Of a stretch of 64,000 nucleotides of DNA, positions 1-9,071 are shown one piece after another. The notes beneath the pieces are model-generated. The model had not been told where the DNA came from. It did no database searches and saw only the letters and a list, made by a program, of their open reading frames with translations. The DNA comes from Anaerolineae bacterium (GTDB lineage Bacteria > Chloroflexota > Anaerolineae > Aggregatilineales > Ch27). Position 1 is the first letter of the stretch. Each line of letters opens with the position of its first letter. The stretch lies in the NCBI GenBank assembly GCA_013178165.1, contig JABLXG010000023.1:1-64000 (forward strand). The letters run 5' to 3'. Both the position numbers and the translations under genes were made by a program.

Positions 1-2
1 AA

Positions 3-266
3 GCCGAGTGCGCTGAGGGCATGCATCGCTGGGCGGATCAGCATCGTATCGCGCGGGCTTACAAGAAGAACGAACAGGCTTTCATTGAAGCCTTCAACGG
101 CACGCTGCGCCGTGAGGAGTTTGGCGCTCTCAAGTTCCGGGGCGATGAATTGGAGCTGGCCCAGCAGTATGCCGATGCTTTTCTCGACTACTATCACCAC
201 CGGCGCCCCCATCTCTCACTCGGCATGCTCACGCCCGCTCGTTTCGCTGAGTCGCATTTGCCTTGA
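3..266 (+). CDS. Transposase C-terminal fragment (IS3/IS481-type DDE integrase), cut by window edge
   Basis: The reading frame is open from the first bases of the window, so the 5' part lies outside it. The residues visible match the end of the DDE integrase core of IS3/IS481-type transposases: the catalytic Glu sits in 'FIEAFNGTLRREEF', followed by the 'YYHHRRPHLSLG' segment typical of the C-terminus. The first two catalytic Asp residues would lie upstream and are not seen. The first Met, at 21, is not the true start. I cannot tell whether the element is intact. No terminal repeat was recognised between the stop and the glycosyltransferase gene 80 bases downstream. Confidence 0.8.
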   Translation, partial: AECAEGMHRWADQHRIARAYKKNEQAFIEAFNGTLRREEFGALKFRGDELELAQQYADAFLDYYHHRRPHLSLGMLTPARFAESHLP

Positions 267-346
267 GAGAATGCGGCCCCTGGACAATCCCGCCGCGAAC
301 GGCTAACATCGACTCCGCTGTATCCCACCGGGGAGGATAGTGAACC

Positions 347-1648
347 GTGCCCCTGGCCGGCGACAGGCCCCTGCGCATCCTGCTGATTTCCCGCTGCCCA
401 CCTTATCCGCTGCATCTGGGCGACCGGCTGATTCCCTACCATCTGGTGCGGGAGCTTTCCCGCCGCGATCACCGGGTGGACCTGCTGGCCTTCTATCAGC
501 AGCCGGAAGACATGGCCGATGTGCCTCATTACCGCCTGTTCTTCGACAGCGTGACTCTGATCCGGGAGCCAGCCCGCAGCCCCCTGAGCCTGTTGACACG
601 CGCCCTGCGCCCCGATCGCCGCTTTCCTGCCTGCCGGGAACGGAGCTGGTCACCGGAGATGTGGGATGCCATCGCCGACCGTCTGGGGAATCAGCCCCAT
701 AAGGTGGATGTGGTGCACCTGTTCGGCGGCGTGCAGGTCTACGAGTTCCGGGCGCTGGCCTGCGCTTACCCCAACCTGATCGCGCCTTACGAGAGCTACA
801 GCCTGTTTCTGGAGCGGGCGCTGACCCAGGCCCGCCATCCGCTTGAACGGGCGCGGGTAGGGCTGCAGCGGGTCATGGCCCGCCATTACGAGTCCTGGAT
901 GTTTAGCGGCTATCAGCGCGCGGTGGTGGTTTCCGAGCAAGATGCCCGTACCCTGCGTCGCCTGACGCCAGGGCTGCCGGTGGCCGTCATCCCTAACGGC
1001 GTCGACCTGGAGCGTTTTGTTCCGACGGAGCACGAGCCGGATACACCGACGCTGATCTTCACCGGCAATTATGACTACGCCCCTAATGTGGACGCTGCCC
1101 TGCTGTTGATCCGGGAGATTTTCCCGGCGGTCAGGCGGGCCATTCCGGAGGCGGAACTGCTGATCGTGGGGCATAATCCGCCTGCTGAGTTGCGCCGGCT
1201 GGAAGGCGGCGGCGTGCGCGTGACCGGGCGCGTGCCGGACCTGCGGCCTTACCTGGATGACGCCCATGTGTACGTCAGCCCGCTGCGGGTAGGCGCGGGC
1301 ATCAAAAACAAGATTCTGGAGGCGATGGCCATGCAAACCGCGGTGGTCGCCACGCCGATGAGCTGCGACGGCATCGATATCCGCGATGGCCGGGATGTGA
1401 TCCTCGCCAGGGAGCCTGCCGAGATCAGCCGGGCGGCAATCCGGTTGCTGCAGGACGCCGAATTGCGCCGCCGGATCGCTCACCATGGCCGCCGCCTGGT
1501 GGAGACCCGCTACACCTGGGGGCATGTCGCCAGCGCCTACGAAGACCTCTACAGCCAGCTGATCCGCGAATATGACAGGTCCGGCGGCGCCTGCCCGGAC
1601 TCCAGTCGCGCAGCCGGGATGCCCTCCACGAGGCGCAGCGATCGATGA
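347..1648 (+). CDS. Glycosyltransferase family 4 (GT-B)
   Basis: A 433-residue GT-B glycosyltransferase that would move a sugar from an activated donor to a glycan or lipid acceptor at the cytoplasmic face of the membrane. The N-terminal half (about 1-190) carries the acceptor-side Rossmann fold, starting 'RILLISRCPPYP'. The C-terminal half has 'PNGVD' (about 219), 'FTGNYDYAPN' and a GT4-like donor-site region ending 'GIKNKILEAMA', with the conserved Glu. It resembles the group linked to exosortase/PEP-CTERM polysaccharide loci, but no exosortase is seen here. The GTG start at 347 follows GGGAGG (331-336). Its stop overlaps the start of the next glycosyltransferase (ATGA), so the two are translationally coupled. 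Substrate unknown. Confidence 0.85.
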   Translation: MPLAGDRPLRILLISRCPPYPLHLGDRLIPYHLVRELSRRDHRVDLLAFYQQPEDMADVPHYRLFFDSVTLIREPARSPLSLLTRALRPDRRFPACRERSWSPEMWDAIADRLGNQPHKVDVVHLFGGVQVYEFRALACAYPNLIAPYESYSLFLERALTQARHPLERARVGLQRVMARHYESWMFSGYQRAVVVSEQDARTLRRLTPGLPVAVIPNGVDLERFVPTEHEPDTPTLIFTGNYDYAPNVDAALLLIREIFPAVRRAIPEAELLIVGHNPPAELRRLEGGGVRVTGRVPDLRPYLDDAHVYVSPLRVGAGIKNKILEAMAMQTAVVATPMSCDGIDIRDGRDVILAREPAEISRAAIRLLQDAELRRRIAHHGRRLVETRYTWGHVASAYEDLYSQLIREYDRSGGACPDSSRAAGMPSTRRSDR

Positions 1649-2409
1649 TTCAGGCTACGGTTCCCGCCCCCGTTCGGACGCCTTCCGGCGATTCTGCCGC
1701 CCGTGTTGTGGTGATCATCCCGGCTTACAACGAGGCGGGCCATATCGCCCAGATCATCGACCGGGTGCGCGCCAGCGTGCCGGGGGCCGCCATCTGCGTG
1801 ATCAACGATGGCAGCAAGGATGATACCGGGCGTGTCGCCGCTGCCGCCGGGGCCATCACCCTCAACATGCCCTTCAACGTTGGGATCGGCGCGGCTGTCC
1901 AGACCGGCTTTCTTTACGCCTACCGTCATGATTACGCCATGGCGGTTCGCCTGGATGGCGACGGCCAGCACCCGCCGGAGATCATCCCGACACTGCTGGA
2001 GGCATTGCAGCGCGGCGACGCAGACATGATCATCGGCTCGCGCTTTCTGACGGTGGAACCGGCCGCCTACCGCGGTACGCTGCCGCGCCGGGTTGGCATC
2101 CGCTTACTGGCCTGGGTGATCGGCTGGCTGACCGGCCAGCCGCCGACCGACCCCACCAGCGGCCTGCTGGCCGCCAACCGCCGGGCAATCGCTTTCTGCG
2201 CCCACGAATACCCCCACGATTACCCGGAGCCGGAAGCCCGCGTGCTGATGCACCGGGCCGGGTTGCGCGTGCGGGAAGTGCCGGCGGCCATGCGCGAACG
2301 GCTGGGCGGCGTGTCATCGATCACCACGGCGCGATCGGTGTATTATATGAGCAAAGTGCTGCTGGCCCTGCTGCTGGACGCTATCCGCAGGCCGCGCTGG
2401 AAGGGCTGA
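1645..2409 (+). CDS. Glycosyltransferase family 2 (dolichyl-phosphate mannose synthase-like)
   Basis: A 254-residue GT-A enzyme of the DPM1/GtrB-like group, which transfers a sugar from a nucleotide sugar to a polyprenyl phosphate or similar acceptor. The N-terminal nucleotide-binding motif 'VVIIPAYNEAGHI' (about 21-33) and the metal-binding 'LDGDGQHPPE' DxD motif are clear. It lacks C-terminal transmembrane helices, so it is probably a peripheral membrane protein. It starts inside the stop codon of the preceding GT4 gene and belongs to the same transcript, together with the J-domain protein and the DUF2304 protein. A DUF2304 protein beside a DPM-like GT2 is a common pairing in polysaccharide loci. 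Confidence 0.88.
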   Translation: MIQATVPAPVRTPSGDSAARVVVIIPAYNEAGHIAQIIDRVRASVPGAAICVINDGSKDDTGRVAAAAGAITLNMPFNVGIGAAVQTGFLYAYRHDYAMAVRLDGDGQHPPEIIPTLLEALQRGDADMIIGSRFLTVEPAAYRGTLPRRVGIRLLAWVIGWLTGQPPTDPTSGLLAANRRAIAFCAHEYPHDYPEPEARVLMHRAGLRVREVPAAMRERLGGVSSITTARSVYYMSKVLLALLLDAIRRPRWKG

Positions 2410-2480
2410 TCGGCAGCCGCACTGGCAGGCCAGGCGTTTTGTTGCTTTGCCCGTGCAGGGGTGGGAAACCGGGAGCGTTG

Positions 2481-3293
2481 GTGAACGATTACGCCCAGCA
2501 GATCGCCCGCCTGCAGGCGGAAATCGAGGATCAACAGGTCATTCTGAGCGATCTTGAAGCCGAGGTCGCCGATCTACGCCGCGACGTGAGCGCATTCCAG
2601 AAGCGGTACGAGCGCATTGTCCGCCCGGTTGAGGTGCGTCTGGAAGCGGCGCGGGCGGCCATCGCCGAACTGGAACGCCAGCAATACCTGCGGCGGGCGC
2701 ATCCCCTGGGCGGCGGCAGGCCGCTGGAAGATACCTGGCAGCCGCCGGAAGGCTATGTGCCGGTGGAGGAGCAGTACCGGCGAACCTGGCAGGTTCCTCC
2801 GCCATCACCGGAAGAGCCTGCGCCGGTGCGCCCGGCGGCGACCGACCTGGCCGGGATGAGCATCAAGCAACTCTACCGCCAGCTGGCCCGCCGCTATCAC
2901 CCCGATCTGGCGACCGATCCGGCGGAACGCGCCTTCCGCAACGACCTGATGGCCCGCATCAACGCTGCCTATACTGCCCGCGACCTGGGAGCGTTGCAGG
3001 CGTTGGCCCGCCAGCCGGAAGGCGCTCACCCGGAGCAGCCGCTGGCCGCCCTGCGCCTGCAGGAACTGGAGCAGATCGCCCGCCAGCTCAGGCGCCGCAT
3101 CGCCGATCTCAAGCTGGAAAAGGCCGACCTGCTCTATGGCGACATGCTGCGTCTGTCGCTGGAAGAGAAGCTGGTCCGTCGGCAAGGCCGCAACCTGCTG
3201 GCGGAGATCGTCGCCCGGCTGGAGCGCGAGTATGATGAGGCCATGGCCCGCCTGGAGCAACTCCGGCGTAGCCAGCACAGCGGCGATGGCTGA
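2481..3293 (+). CDS. Coiled-coil protein with a central J domain (DnaJ-like)
   Basis: A soluble protein of about 270 residues. An N-terminal coiled coil (about 1-70, rich in E, Q, R, L) is followed by a Pro-rich stretch, then a compact J domain with the diagnostic HPD in 'LARRYHPDLATD' (about 142-147), and a long C-terminal coiled coil. The HPD motif predicts that it stimulates an Hsp70 ATPase; no DnaK gene is nearby. The open frame extends to a TTG at 2439, but I prefer the GTG at 2481 (product begins MNDYAQQIARL) because GGGAG lies just upstream and the extra residues look non-coding. The partner and client are unknown. Its place among glycosyltransferases may be incidental. Confidence 0.78.
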   Translation: MNDYAQQIARLQAEIEDQQVILSDLEAEVADLRRDVSAFQKRYERIVRPVEVRLEAARAAIAELERQQYLRRAHPLGGGRPLEDTWQPPEGYVPVEEQYRRTWQVPPPSPEEPAPVRPAATDLAGMSIKQLYRQLARRYHPDLATDPAERAFRNDLMARINAAYTARDLGALQALARQPEGAHPEQPLAALRLQELEQIARQLRRRIADLKLEKADLLYGDMLRLSLEEKLVRRQGRNLLAEIVARLEREYDEAMARLEQLRRSQHSGDG

Positions 3294-3363
3294 TCGTGCG
3301 CCGGGCGGTGAATCCAGCAGGATCGATTGAGCGCCATAACCGCTACCTGAAACAGGAAATCCC

Positions 3364-3735
3364 ATGGATCGTCAAACGCTGGTAGGCCTGATTGTCACGC
3401 TGGGCATCCTGCTGGGGGTGCTGGAACTGGTGCGCCGGCGGCGGCTGCGCGAGGAATACTCGCTGCTGTGGATCCTGACCGCCATCGCCCTGACCGTGCT
3501 CAACCTGTGGAGCGCGCCGCTGGACTGGTTCGCCGCGCTGACCGGCATCTTCCGACCAACGGTGCTGTTCGTCATTGCGGTGGGGTTCTTCCTGCTGATA
3601 CTGCTCTATTACAGCACCGTGCTGACCCGCCTGGCTGACCAGAACAAAGACCTGGCCCAGGAGATCGCGCTGCTGCGCCATGAGATCGAGCAGTTGCGCC
3701 GCGCCGGGCAGGAAAATCCCCCTGCAGAGGGCTGA
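3364..3735 (+). CDS. DUF2304 small membrane protein
   Basis: A 123-residue protein with three hydrophobic helices (about 4-21, 33-51 and 63-83) and a C-terminal charged coiled coil (about 85-115). The order, the 'RRRRLREEYSLLW' loop after helix 1 and the length fit DUF2304, a family of unknown function usually encoded beside GT2 enzymes that act on polyprenyl phosphates. It may anchor or assist the glycosyltransferase at 1645-2409; this is inferred from the recurring gene neighbourhood. Start ATG at 3364; a possible AGGAAA ribosome-binding sequence lies about 8 bases upstream. Confidence 0.8.
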   Translation: MDRQTLVGLIVTLGILLGVLELVRRRRLREEYSLLWILTAIALTVLNLWSAPLDWFAALTGIFRPTVLFVIAVGFFLLILLYYSTVLTRLADQNKDLAQEIALLRHEIEQLRRAGQENPPAEG

Positions 3736-3751
3736 GGCAGCGGCGGGTAGC

Positions 3752-4753
3752 TCATTCCCGCAGGATCAGGCCCATACGCCGGTAAACGCACCGCTGCCGG
3801 AAGCCCAGCATCCTGGCCGCGGCCAGCAGTGGCGGCTGCCAGGCGGCAATCGATAGTTCGATCCGCTGCCCAGGGCTGGCCCAGATCGTTTCCTGGAGCA
3901 AGGTGGCCAGCAGCGCCGCCAGCGGCGCGGGATGGGCGGGATCGGCCTGCACGCTGAGCGCATTGGTGCCGCCGGGACGAGTCCGGACGCTGCATCCACC
4001 CAGGGCGACTGTCGTACCGTCCAGAGTGCGCAGGGCGAATAGCAGGGCGTGCTGGCCGGAAAGACGCTCAAACAGCGGGACGGCAACGCGCAGTGAGCGC
4101 GGCATACGGAAGCGGCGGGGTTCCACCGGCTCAAAGCGCTTGACCGCCCCCGGCGTGATCCGCCGGGCCAACGCCAGGCGCGTCTCCCAGTCAAAGCGAT
4201 CCAGCGGGCCGAGCGCGTAGCCGTCCGGCAGCAACAGATCCGGTAACGTCTGCCCATCCTCCGGCAGGTACTCCAGTTCGACGCTGCCCGAATAGTGAAT
4301 GAAGCCCAGGCGCTCGTACAACGCACAGGCCGGGACATTCCCCTCCACCACGTCAAGGATCACACGCGTTGCGCCCCGTGCGCGGGCCAGCGCCAGCGCC
4401 GCTTCCACCAGTTGCCGGGCGATTCCCCGCCGCCGGTATTCCGGCAGGACGGCTACGTTGCCGATCAACCAGGTATTCGAGGCGCCCTGCCGGGTCACAT
4501 TGATCACGCCAACCGGGCGGCCGTCCTCCTCCCAGACAAAGCCGCGCATGATATCCCGCAGCGGCGGGTGAAGGAGTCCCAGCAGGCGCAGCAGCGGCCA
4601 CGTACGTTGTAGCCCGCGCAGCGATTCCAGTAGCCCTTTGCGCTGGTCAGTGTCCAGTGACCATTCGGGATGCTCAGGGTACTGAAACGCGGAGGGCAGG
4701 ACCCCAGCCAGGGTAGCCGCATCAGCGGGAAGGCGGAATGGCCGGATGGGCAT
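3752..4753 (-). CDS. GNAT-family N-acetyltransferase, two-domain
   Basis: A 333-residue acyltransferase. The acetyl-CoA-binding motif A is clear in 'VAVLPEYRRRGIARQLVEAAL' (about 125-145), followed by the 'ALYERLGF' motif B region. The second half (about 190-330) is weaker and probably a divergent second GNAT fold or substrate domain, as in other GNATs of more than 300 residues. It is convergent with the DUF2304 gene, 16 bases away. The start at 4753 has no convincing Shine-Dalgarno sequence. Substrate unknown. Confidence 0.75.
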   Translation of the reverse strand: MPIRPFRLPADAATLAGVLPSAFQYPEHPEWSLDTDQRKGLLESLRGLQRTWPLLRLLGLLHPPLRDIMRGFVWEEDGRPVGVINVTRQGASNTWLIGNVAVLPEYRRRGIARQLVEAALALARARGATRVILDVVEGNVPACALYERLGFIHYSGSVELEYLPEDGQTLPDLLLPDGYALGPLDRFDWETRLALARRITPGAVKRFEPVEPRRFRMPRSLRVAVPLFERLSGQHALLFALRTLDGTTVALGGCSVRTRPGGTNALSVQADPAHPAPLAALLATLLQETIWASPGQRIELSIAAWQPPLLAAARMLGFRQRCVYRRMGLILRE

Positions 4754-4824
4754 TGTCGATCCTTTCAGGCGGGCGGTGCGAGAGCGCTGGCAGTCTCGCT
4801 GTGCGGTTCAGCCCCGGATTGCAA

Positions 4825-4848
4825 GGGGCGCCCCGGCTGGGACGCCCC
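4825..4848 (-). terminator. GC-rich stem-loop after the BMP gene
   Basis: GGGGCG (4825-4830) pairs with CGCCCC (4843-4848) across 12 bases, in the 179-base gap downstream of the BMP binding protein gene (which ends at 4933 on the minus strand). There is no T-run, so this is a weak terminator call or a simple 3'-end stabilising hairpin. Confidence 0.3.
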
Positions 4849-4932
4849 CGCTATCCACTATTGGACCAGCCTGGAATCACTCTGCAGTTTGCTCTCAGAG
4901 GCTCAGGCAGGGGCTTTGCCCCCTTGCCCTCA

Positions 4933-6837
4933 CTATTCCGGCAGTTGCTGCAGGACGACGATCTCGCCGGACTTGATGGCCTCGATGGCCGCGTTGGCTG
5001 CGTCGATCACCTCAGCCGGGATGTCCACGCCGCCGTAGACGATCTTCAGACCGCCATTGGCGAAGGTCAGACTGTAGGCTTCGCCGCCATAGACACCCGT
5101 CGCCACCAGTTCGACCATGCGGCCCAGCACCGGCGTCCAGTTAAAGACCTGCGACGCCACAACCGTCTGCGGCCACGCGCCGCTCTGGTCGCTCTGAGTG
5201 CCGAACCAGTAGCCGCCCGCCGCCTGGATGGCTTCGATAGCGCCGATCACCTGCTGGGCGGAGCCGGACAGCACGTCCGCGCCAGCGGCGATCTGGGTCT
5301 GGGCTGCTTCGGCGGCGGCGGCTGTATCGCTGAAGGAGCCGGTGTAGGTCAGCAGGATTTCCGCGTCGGGGTTGCTGGCTTTGATGCCCTGCTGGAAGCC
5401 GTTGATGTACAGCAGCGCGTCGCCAGCCGGGACGGGGCCGACGATCCCGATCACATTGCTCTTGGTCAGCAGACCGGCCATCACGCCGTTGACATAGCCG
5501 CCCTGTTCGGCGTTGGCCTCGTAAGCGAAGATGTTCTCGGCGGTCTCAGAGGCGGTGCCCCAGGCAAAGGCGGTCTCCGGGTAATCCTGGGCCAGCTCGA
5601 AGAGTGAGGTGCCGTACTGCGTGCCGTGGGCGATGACCAGATCGTAGCCATCCTCGGCATAGTCGCGGAGGGCCTGGGCAGCGGCGGTCACGTCAAACAT
5701 GCCCTCGGTGTAGGCGATCTCCAGCTTTTCCGGTCCGCCAAGCTGCTGCTGCAGCTCAAGCAGGGCGCTGAAAATTGCCTGGCTCCAGGCGAGGTCGGTG
5801 ATGCTGCTGGGCATCACAATGGCAATACGGAACTGCTCCTCCGGCAGCGTGCCGAGCGGGTAGACTTCCTTGGCCATAATCCGGGCCATGGCGGCGCGGC
5901 CAGCCTCGAAGACCTCCGCGGGCACGCCCTCCAGAGCCTCGTTGAAGGCCATCTGCAGCGCGCCGTCGCCCAGCGTGGGCTGGAAGGCGATACCGCCCTT
6001 GATGCCGTTGGCGCGGGCATCCAGCATGGCCTGGATCACGGGCTGCCAGTTGTAGACCTGGGCAGCGACCACGGTATCCGGCCAGACCTCGGCCTGGTTG
6101 GTGTCGGTGGCGAACCAGTAGCCCTTGGCGCTCTGGATGGCTTCCACCGCGCCGGGCACCTGCTGAGCGGAACCGGTCAGGATATCAGCCCCGGCGGCGA
6201 TGTGGGCCTGCGCGGCGCTGGCCGCGGCGGCGGTATCGCCAAACGAGCCGGTGTACGTGATCAGCACTTCGGCGTCAGGATTGGAAGCGTTGACGCCCTG
6301 GACAAAGCCGTTGTTGTACAGGATGGCGTCGCCAGCGGGAACGGGGCCGACAATGCCGATGATGTTGCTCTTGGTGAGCAACCCGGCCATCACGCCGTTG
6401 ACGTAGCCGCCTTCCTGCGCCCGCGCGCCATAGGCGAAGACGTTGGTGATCCCGCGATCAACGCCGGTGTCAGAGGCGGTGCCCCAGGCAAACGAGGTCT
6501 CCGGGTATTCCGGGGCCAGCTCGAAGAGCGAGGTGCCATACTGCGCGCCGTGGGCGATCACCAGGTCGTAGCCCTCGTCGCCAAAGTCGCGCATGGCCTC
6601 GGTGGCGGCGGTGACATCGAACATGCCCTCGATATAGGTGATCTGCAGCGCACTCTCGCCGCCCATGGCCCCCTGGACGGCCAGCAGGCCCTCGTACATG
6701 CTCTGGCTCCAGGCCAGGTCATTGCCGCTGCTGGGCAGGATCAGGCCGACCTTGATCGGCTCCTGGGCGCTAACTGATCCCATAGCGGCCACCAGCAGGG
6801 CGACAATCAACAGGCTGACCAGCATTTGTCTACGCAT
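4933..6837 (-). CDS. Double-length BMP-family ABC substrate-binding protein
   Basis: A secreted binding protein of about 634 residues, roughly twice the usual size of the Bmp/PnrA/BmpA family (about 350), which binds purine nucleosides or related compounds. Signal peptide 1-25 ends 'MGSVSA'; no lipobox Cys. Two full BMP domains follow in tandem (about 26-310 and 335-634). They share long near-identical stretches: 'EGMFDVTAA', 'YGTSLFELA', 'YVNGVMAGLLTKSN', 'IGIVGPVPAGDA' and 'GSAQQV' each appear twice. The start is ATG 6837 (MRRQMLVS), preceded by GAGGAGAG; a longer frame to 6882 has no such site. The permease genes follow upstream on the same strand. The duplication is not an obvious assembly error because the halves differ throughout. 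Confidence 0.9.
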   Translation of the reverse strand: MRRQMLVSLLIVALLVAAMGSVSAQEPIKVGLILPSSGNDLAWSQSMYEGLLAVQGAMGGESALQITYIEGMFDVTAATEAMRDFGDEGYDLVIAHGAQYGTSLFELAPEYPETSFAWGTASDTGVDRGITNVFAYGARAQEGGYVNGVMAGLLTKSNIIGIVGPVPAGDAILYNNGFVQGVNASNPDAEVLITYTGSFGDTAAAASAAQAHIAAGADILTGSAQQVPGAVEAIQSAKGYWFATDTNQAEVWPDTVVAAQVYNWQPVIQAMLDARANGIKGGIAFQPTLGDGALQMAFNEALEGVPAEVFEAGRAAMARIMAKEVYPLGTLPEEQFRIAIVMPSSITDLAWSQAIFSALLELQQQLGGPEKLEIAYTEGMFDVTAAAQALRDYAEDGYDLVIAHGTQYGTSLFELAQDYPETAFAWGTASETAENIFAYEANAEQGGYVNGVMAGLLTKSNVIGIVGPVPAGDALLYINGFQQGIKASNPDAEILLTYTGSFSDTAAAAEAAQTQIAAGADVLSGSAQQVIGAIEAIQAAGGYWFGTQSDQSGAWPQTVVASQVFNWTPVLGRMVELVATGVYGGEAYSLTFANGGLKIVYGGVDIPAEVIDAANAAIEAIKSGEIVVLQQLPE

Positions 6838-6984
6838 CCGCTTTTCTCTCCTCAACTTAAGATGAACGAACTTTGACCGCACAGGCCGGAGCCTGGGGAC
6901 AACAAGAACGATATTTGACTCTCACTGTAGGGGCGGTTCCGCCAGGCTGTCAAGCCGGCAGTATTCGCGCCGCTTTCCCGCCCG

Positions 6985-7941
6985 CTAGCCCTCCTCACGC
7001 TCGAATGGCTTGGTCAGCGCCGCCGGTTCCACACGCTTGCGCTCCCGCGCGAAGATCAACACGACAATAATCAACACGTAAGGGACCATGATCAGCAGGT
7101 TGGGGGGGATATTGATCGTCACGCCCCGCAGGCTGTTGAAGATCTGAACGAAGTTCTGCAGGATGCTGGCCGCGCTGAACAGCAGCGCCCCGCCCATCAC
7201 CCGCCAGGGCGACCACGCCCCGAAGTACACCAGCGCCACGGCGATGAACCCTGCGCCAGCCGTCATATTCTCCTGAAAGACATTGGTGATAGCGATCGAT
7301 AGCGACGCACCCGCCAGCCCGGCCATCATCCCGCCCAGGGTGACGGTGATGTAGCGCACGCGGGCCACGCTGACGCCTACCGAGTCGGCAGCGGCGGGGT
7401 TCTGCCCGACGGCGCGCACCTGCAGCCCGAAGTTGGTGCGGTTGAGCACCCAGACCGAGATCGGTACCAGGGCGAAGGCGATGTAAACCAGGATGTTGTG
7501 CTGAAAAAGGGCCGTGCCGAAAAACGGCAGACCGCTCAGCACCGGGATGGTGATCGGCTGGAAACCCCGGACGGTGATTACACCGCCGGCCAGCACCTTG
7601 AACAACAGGCTGGACATGCCCTGCCCGAATAGAGTGAAGCCAATCCCGCTGATGCCCTGCTGAGCCTTAAGGGTGACACTGACAAAGGCCATCGCCAGCC
7701 CCATCAGGCCGCCGACGATCAACGCCGCCAGCACGCCCGCCCAGGGCGAAAGGGCCAGCCCTTTGTCGGAAACGACGAAGATGGCAAAAAAAGCCCCCAT
7801 CAGCATGATGCCTTCCACACCCAGGTTCAGCACGCCTGACCGCTGGGCAAAGACTTCCCCCAGGGAGGCGAACAGAAATGGCGTGGCAAAGAGCAGTGTC
7901 AGCCGCACAATCTCGGAGATAACGCCCAGAATGTCGGTCAT
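6985..7941 (-). CDS. ABC transporter permease, nucleoside/BMP type (second permease)
   Basis: A 318-residue polytopic membrane protein of the LivH/RbsC-like superfamily, most like the YufQ/NupQ permease that works with BMP binding proteins. Eight or more hydrophobic helices are visible; 'QRSGVLNLGVEGIMLMGAF' near the N-terminus and 'VRAVGQNPAAADSVGVSV' (the cytoplasmic loop that contacts the ATPase) are family hallmarks. Its start codon overlaps the stop of the upstream permease (7938-7941, ATGA), so the pair is coupled. The BMP binding protein follows 147 bases downstream. Confidence 0.9.
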   Translation of the reverse strand: MTDILGVISEIVRLTLLFATPFLFASLGEVFAQRSGVLNLGVEGIMLMGAFFAIFVVSDKGLALSPWAGVLAALIVGGLMGLAMAFVSVTLKAQQGISGIGFTLFGQGMSSLLFKVLAGGVITVRGFQPITIPVLSGLPFFGTALFQHNILVYIAFALVPISVWVLNRTNFGLQVRAVGQNPAAADSVGVSVARVRYITVTLGGMMAGLAGASLSIAITNVFQENMTAGAGFIAVALVYFGAWSPWRVMGGALLFSAASILQNFVQIFNSLRGVTINIPPNLLIMVPYVLIIVVLIFARERKRVEPAALTKPFEREEG

Positions 7942-9071
7942 GCGGAAGCCTCCTGCCGGGCGACGGGGGTCACTTCTGCCGCGCTGACCTGACGGCGAGC
8001 CGACCGGCGGCGCACCCAGATTTCGCTGCTGACCACGAAGACCACCACCAGCCCCTGCAGAGCGACGATCGTTGCCGAGGGCACCTGCACCGTGCGCTGC
8101 ATCCGGTCCGCGCCGACCAGCAGCGCCCCGAATAGAATAGCCGATGGCACTGCCCCGATCGGATGTAGCCGTCCGAAGAGCGCCACCACAATCCCGGAGA
8201 AGCCGTAACCGACGGCGAAGCCTTCCACCATCCGGTGGGTCACACCGGTGACCTCCACCGCGCCAGCCAGCCCGGCCAGCGCCCCGCTAAGGATCAGCGA
8301 CAGGGCCATATAGCGCGGCACCGAGATGCCAGCGTAGCGGGCGGCGTCGCGGTTCTCGCCAACGGCGCGGATGCGATAGCCGATCGTCGTCCGCCACAGC
8401 AGGGCGTAGACGATCGCCGCCATCGCCAGCGCCACAAACAGGCCGATGTGAATCTGGGAGGGCGGGGCCAGCCGTCCCAGCCAGACGTCTTCCGGCAGGG
8501 CGGAGGATTGCGGCACCCGTGTGCCCAGCTTGACCTGTTCCGGATCGATCATCGGGCCGCTGAGCAGGTAGATCAGGAGCTGGATGGCGATCTCGTTCAT
8601 CATCACGGTGCTGAGAATCTCGTTGACGTCAAAGCGGGCTTTGAGGATGCCCGGCACCGCGCCCCAGGTCGCTCCCGCCGTCGCGCCCACGATCAAGGTG
8701 AGGATAGCCAGCAACCCGCCCGGCAACTGTCCGGCCAGCGCCAGCGAAAAAGCGGTGGCGCTGATCGCCCCGATGAACAGCTGCCCCTCCGCGCCGATAT
8801 TGATCATTCCGCCGCGGTAGGCGATGCAGATGCCGATAGCCACCAGTAGCAGCGGCGTGGCGCGGGTTAGCGTGCGGAACAGGCTGCGGTCGTCGCCAAA
8901 GGCGCCATTCAGCATCGCGCTATAAGCTTCGATGGGGTTCTTGCCAAGGGCCAGGAGGATGATCGCGCCTACCGAAAGCGCCAGCAACACGGCGACCAGC
9001 GGGGCCAGGGTCGCCACCGGGTCGCCACCCAACAAACGAGTGAGCCTGGGTCGAGAGGACATAGGGGACAT
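7938..9071 (-). CDS. ABC transporter permease, nucleoside/BMP type (first permease)
   Basis: A 377-residue polytopic protein of the YufP/NupP type, partner of the permease at 6985-7941. Features are 'YRGGMINIGAEGQLFIGAI' in the N-terminal half and 'IRAVGENRDAARYAGISVPRY' in the coupling loop. Two in-frame ATGs (9071 and 9062) are possible and neither has a clear Shine-Dalgarno sequence. In most genomes an ATP-binding protein with two nucleotide-binding domains (YufO/NupO) lies immediately upstream of this permease; here the upstream DNA is 230 bases of non-coding sequence and then unrelated genes on the other strand, so the ATPase must be encoded elsewhere. Confidence 0.9.
   Translation of the reverse strand: MSPMSSRPRLTRLLGGDPVATLAPLVAVLLALSVGAIILLALGKNPIEAYSAMLNGAFGDDRSLFRTLTRATPLLLVAIGICIAYRGGMINIGAEGQLFIGAISATAFSLALAGQLPGGLLAILTLIVGATAGATWGAVPGILKARFDVNEILSTVMMNEIAIQLLIYLLSGPMIDPEQVKLGTRVPQSSALPEDVWLGRLAPPSQIHIGLFVALAMAAIVYALLWRTTIGYRIRAVGENRDAARYAGISVPRYMALSLILSGALAGLAGAVEVTGVTHRMVEGFAVGYGFSGIVVALFGRLHPIGAVPSAILFGALLVGADRMQRTVQVPSATIVALQGLVVVFVVSSEIWVRRRSARRQVSAAEVTPVARQEASA

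Noticed and set aside
2439-2480. TTG start of the J-domain protein at 2439
   Set aside because: The added residues look like non-coding sequence and the GTG at 2481 has GGGAG in the right place.
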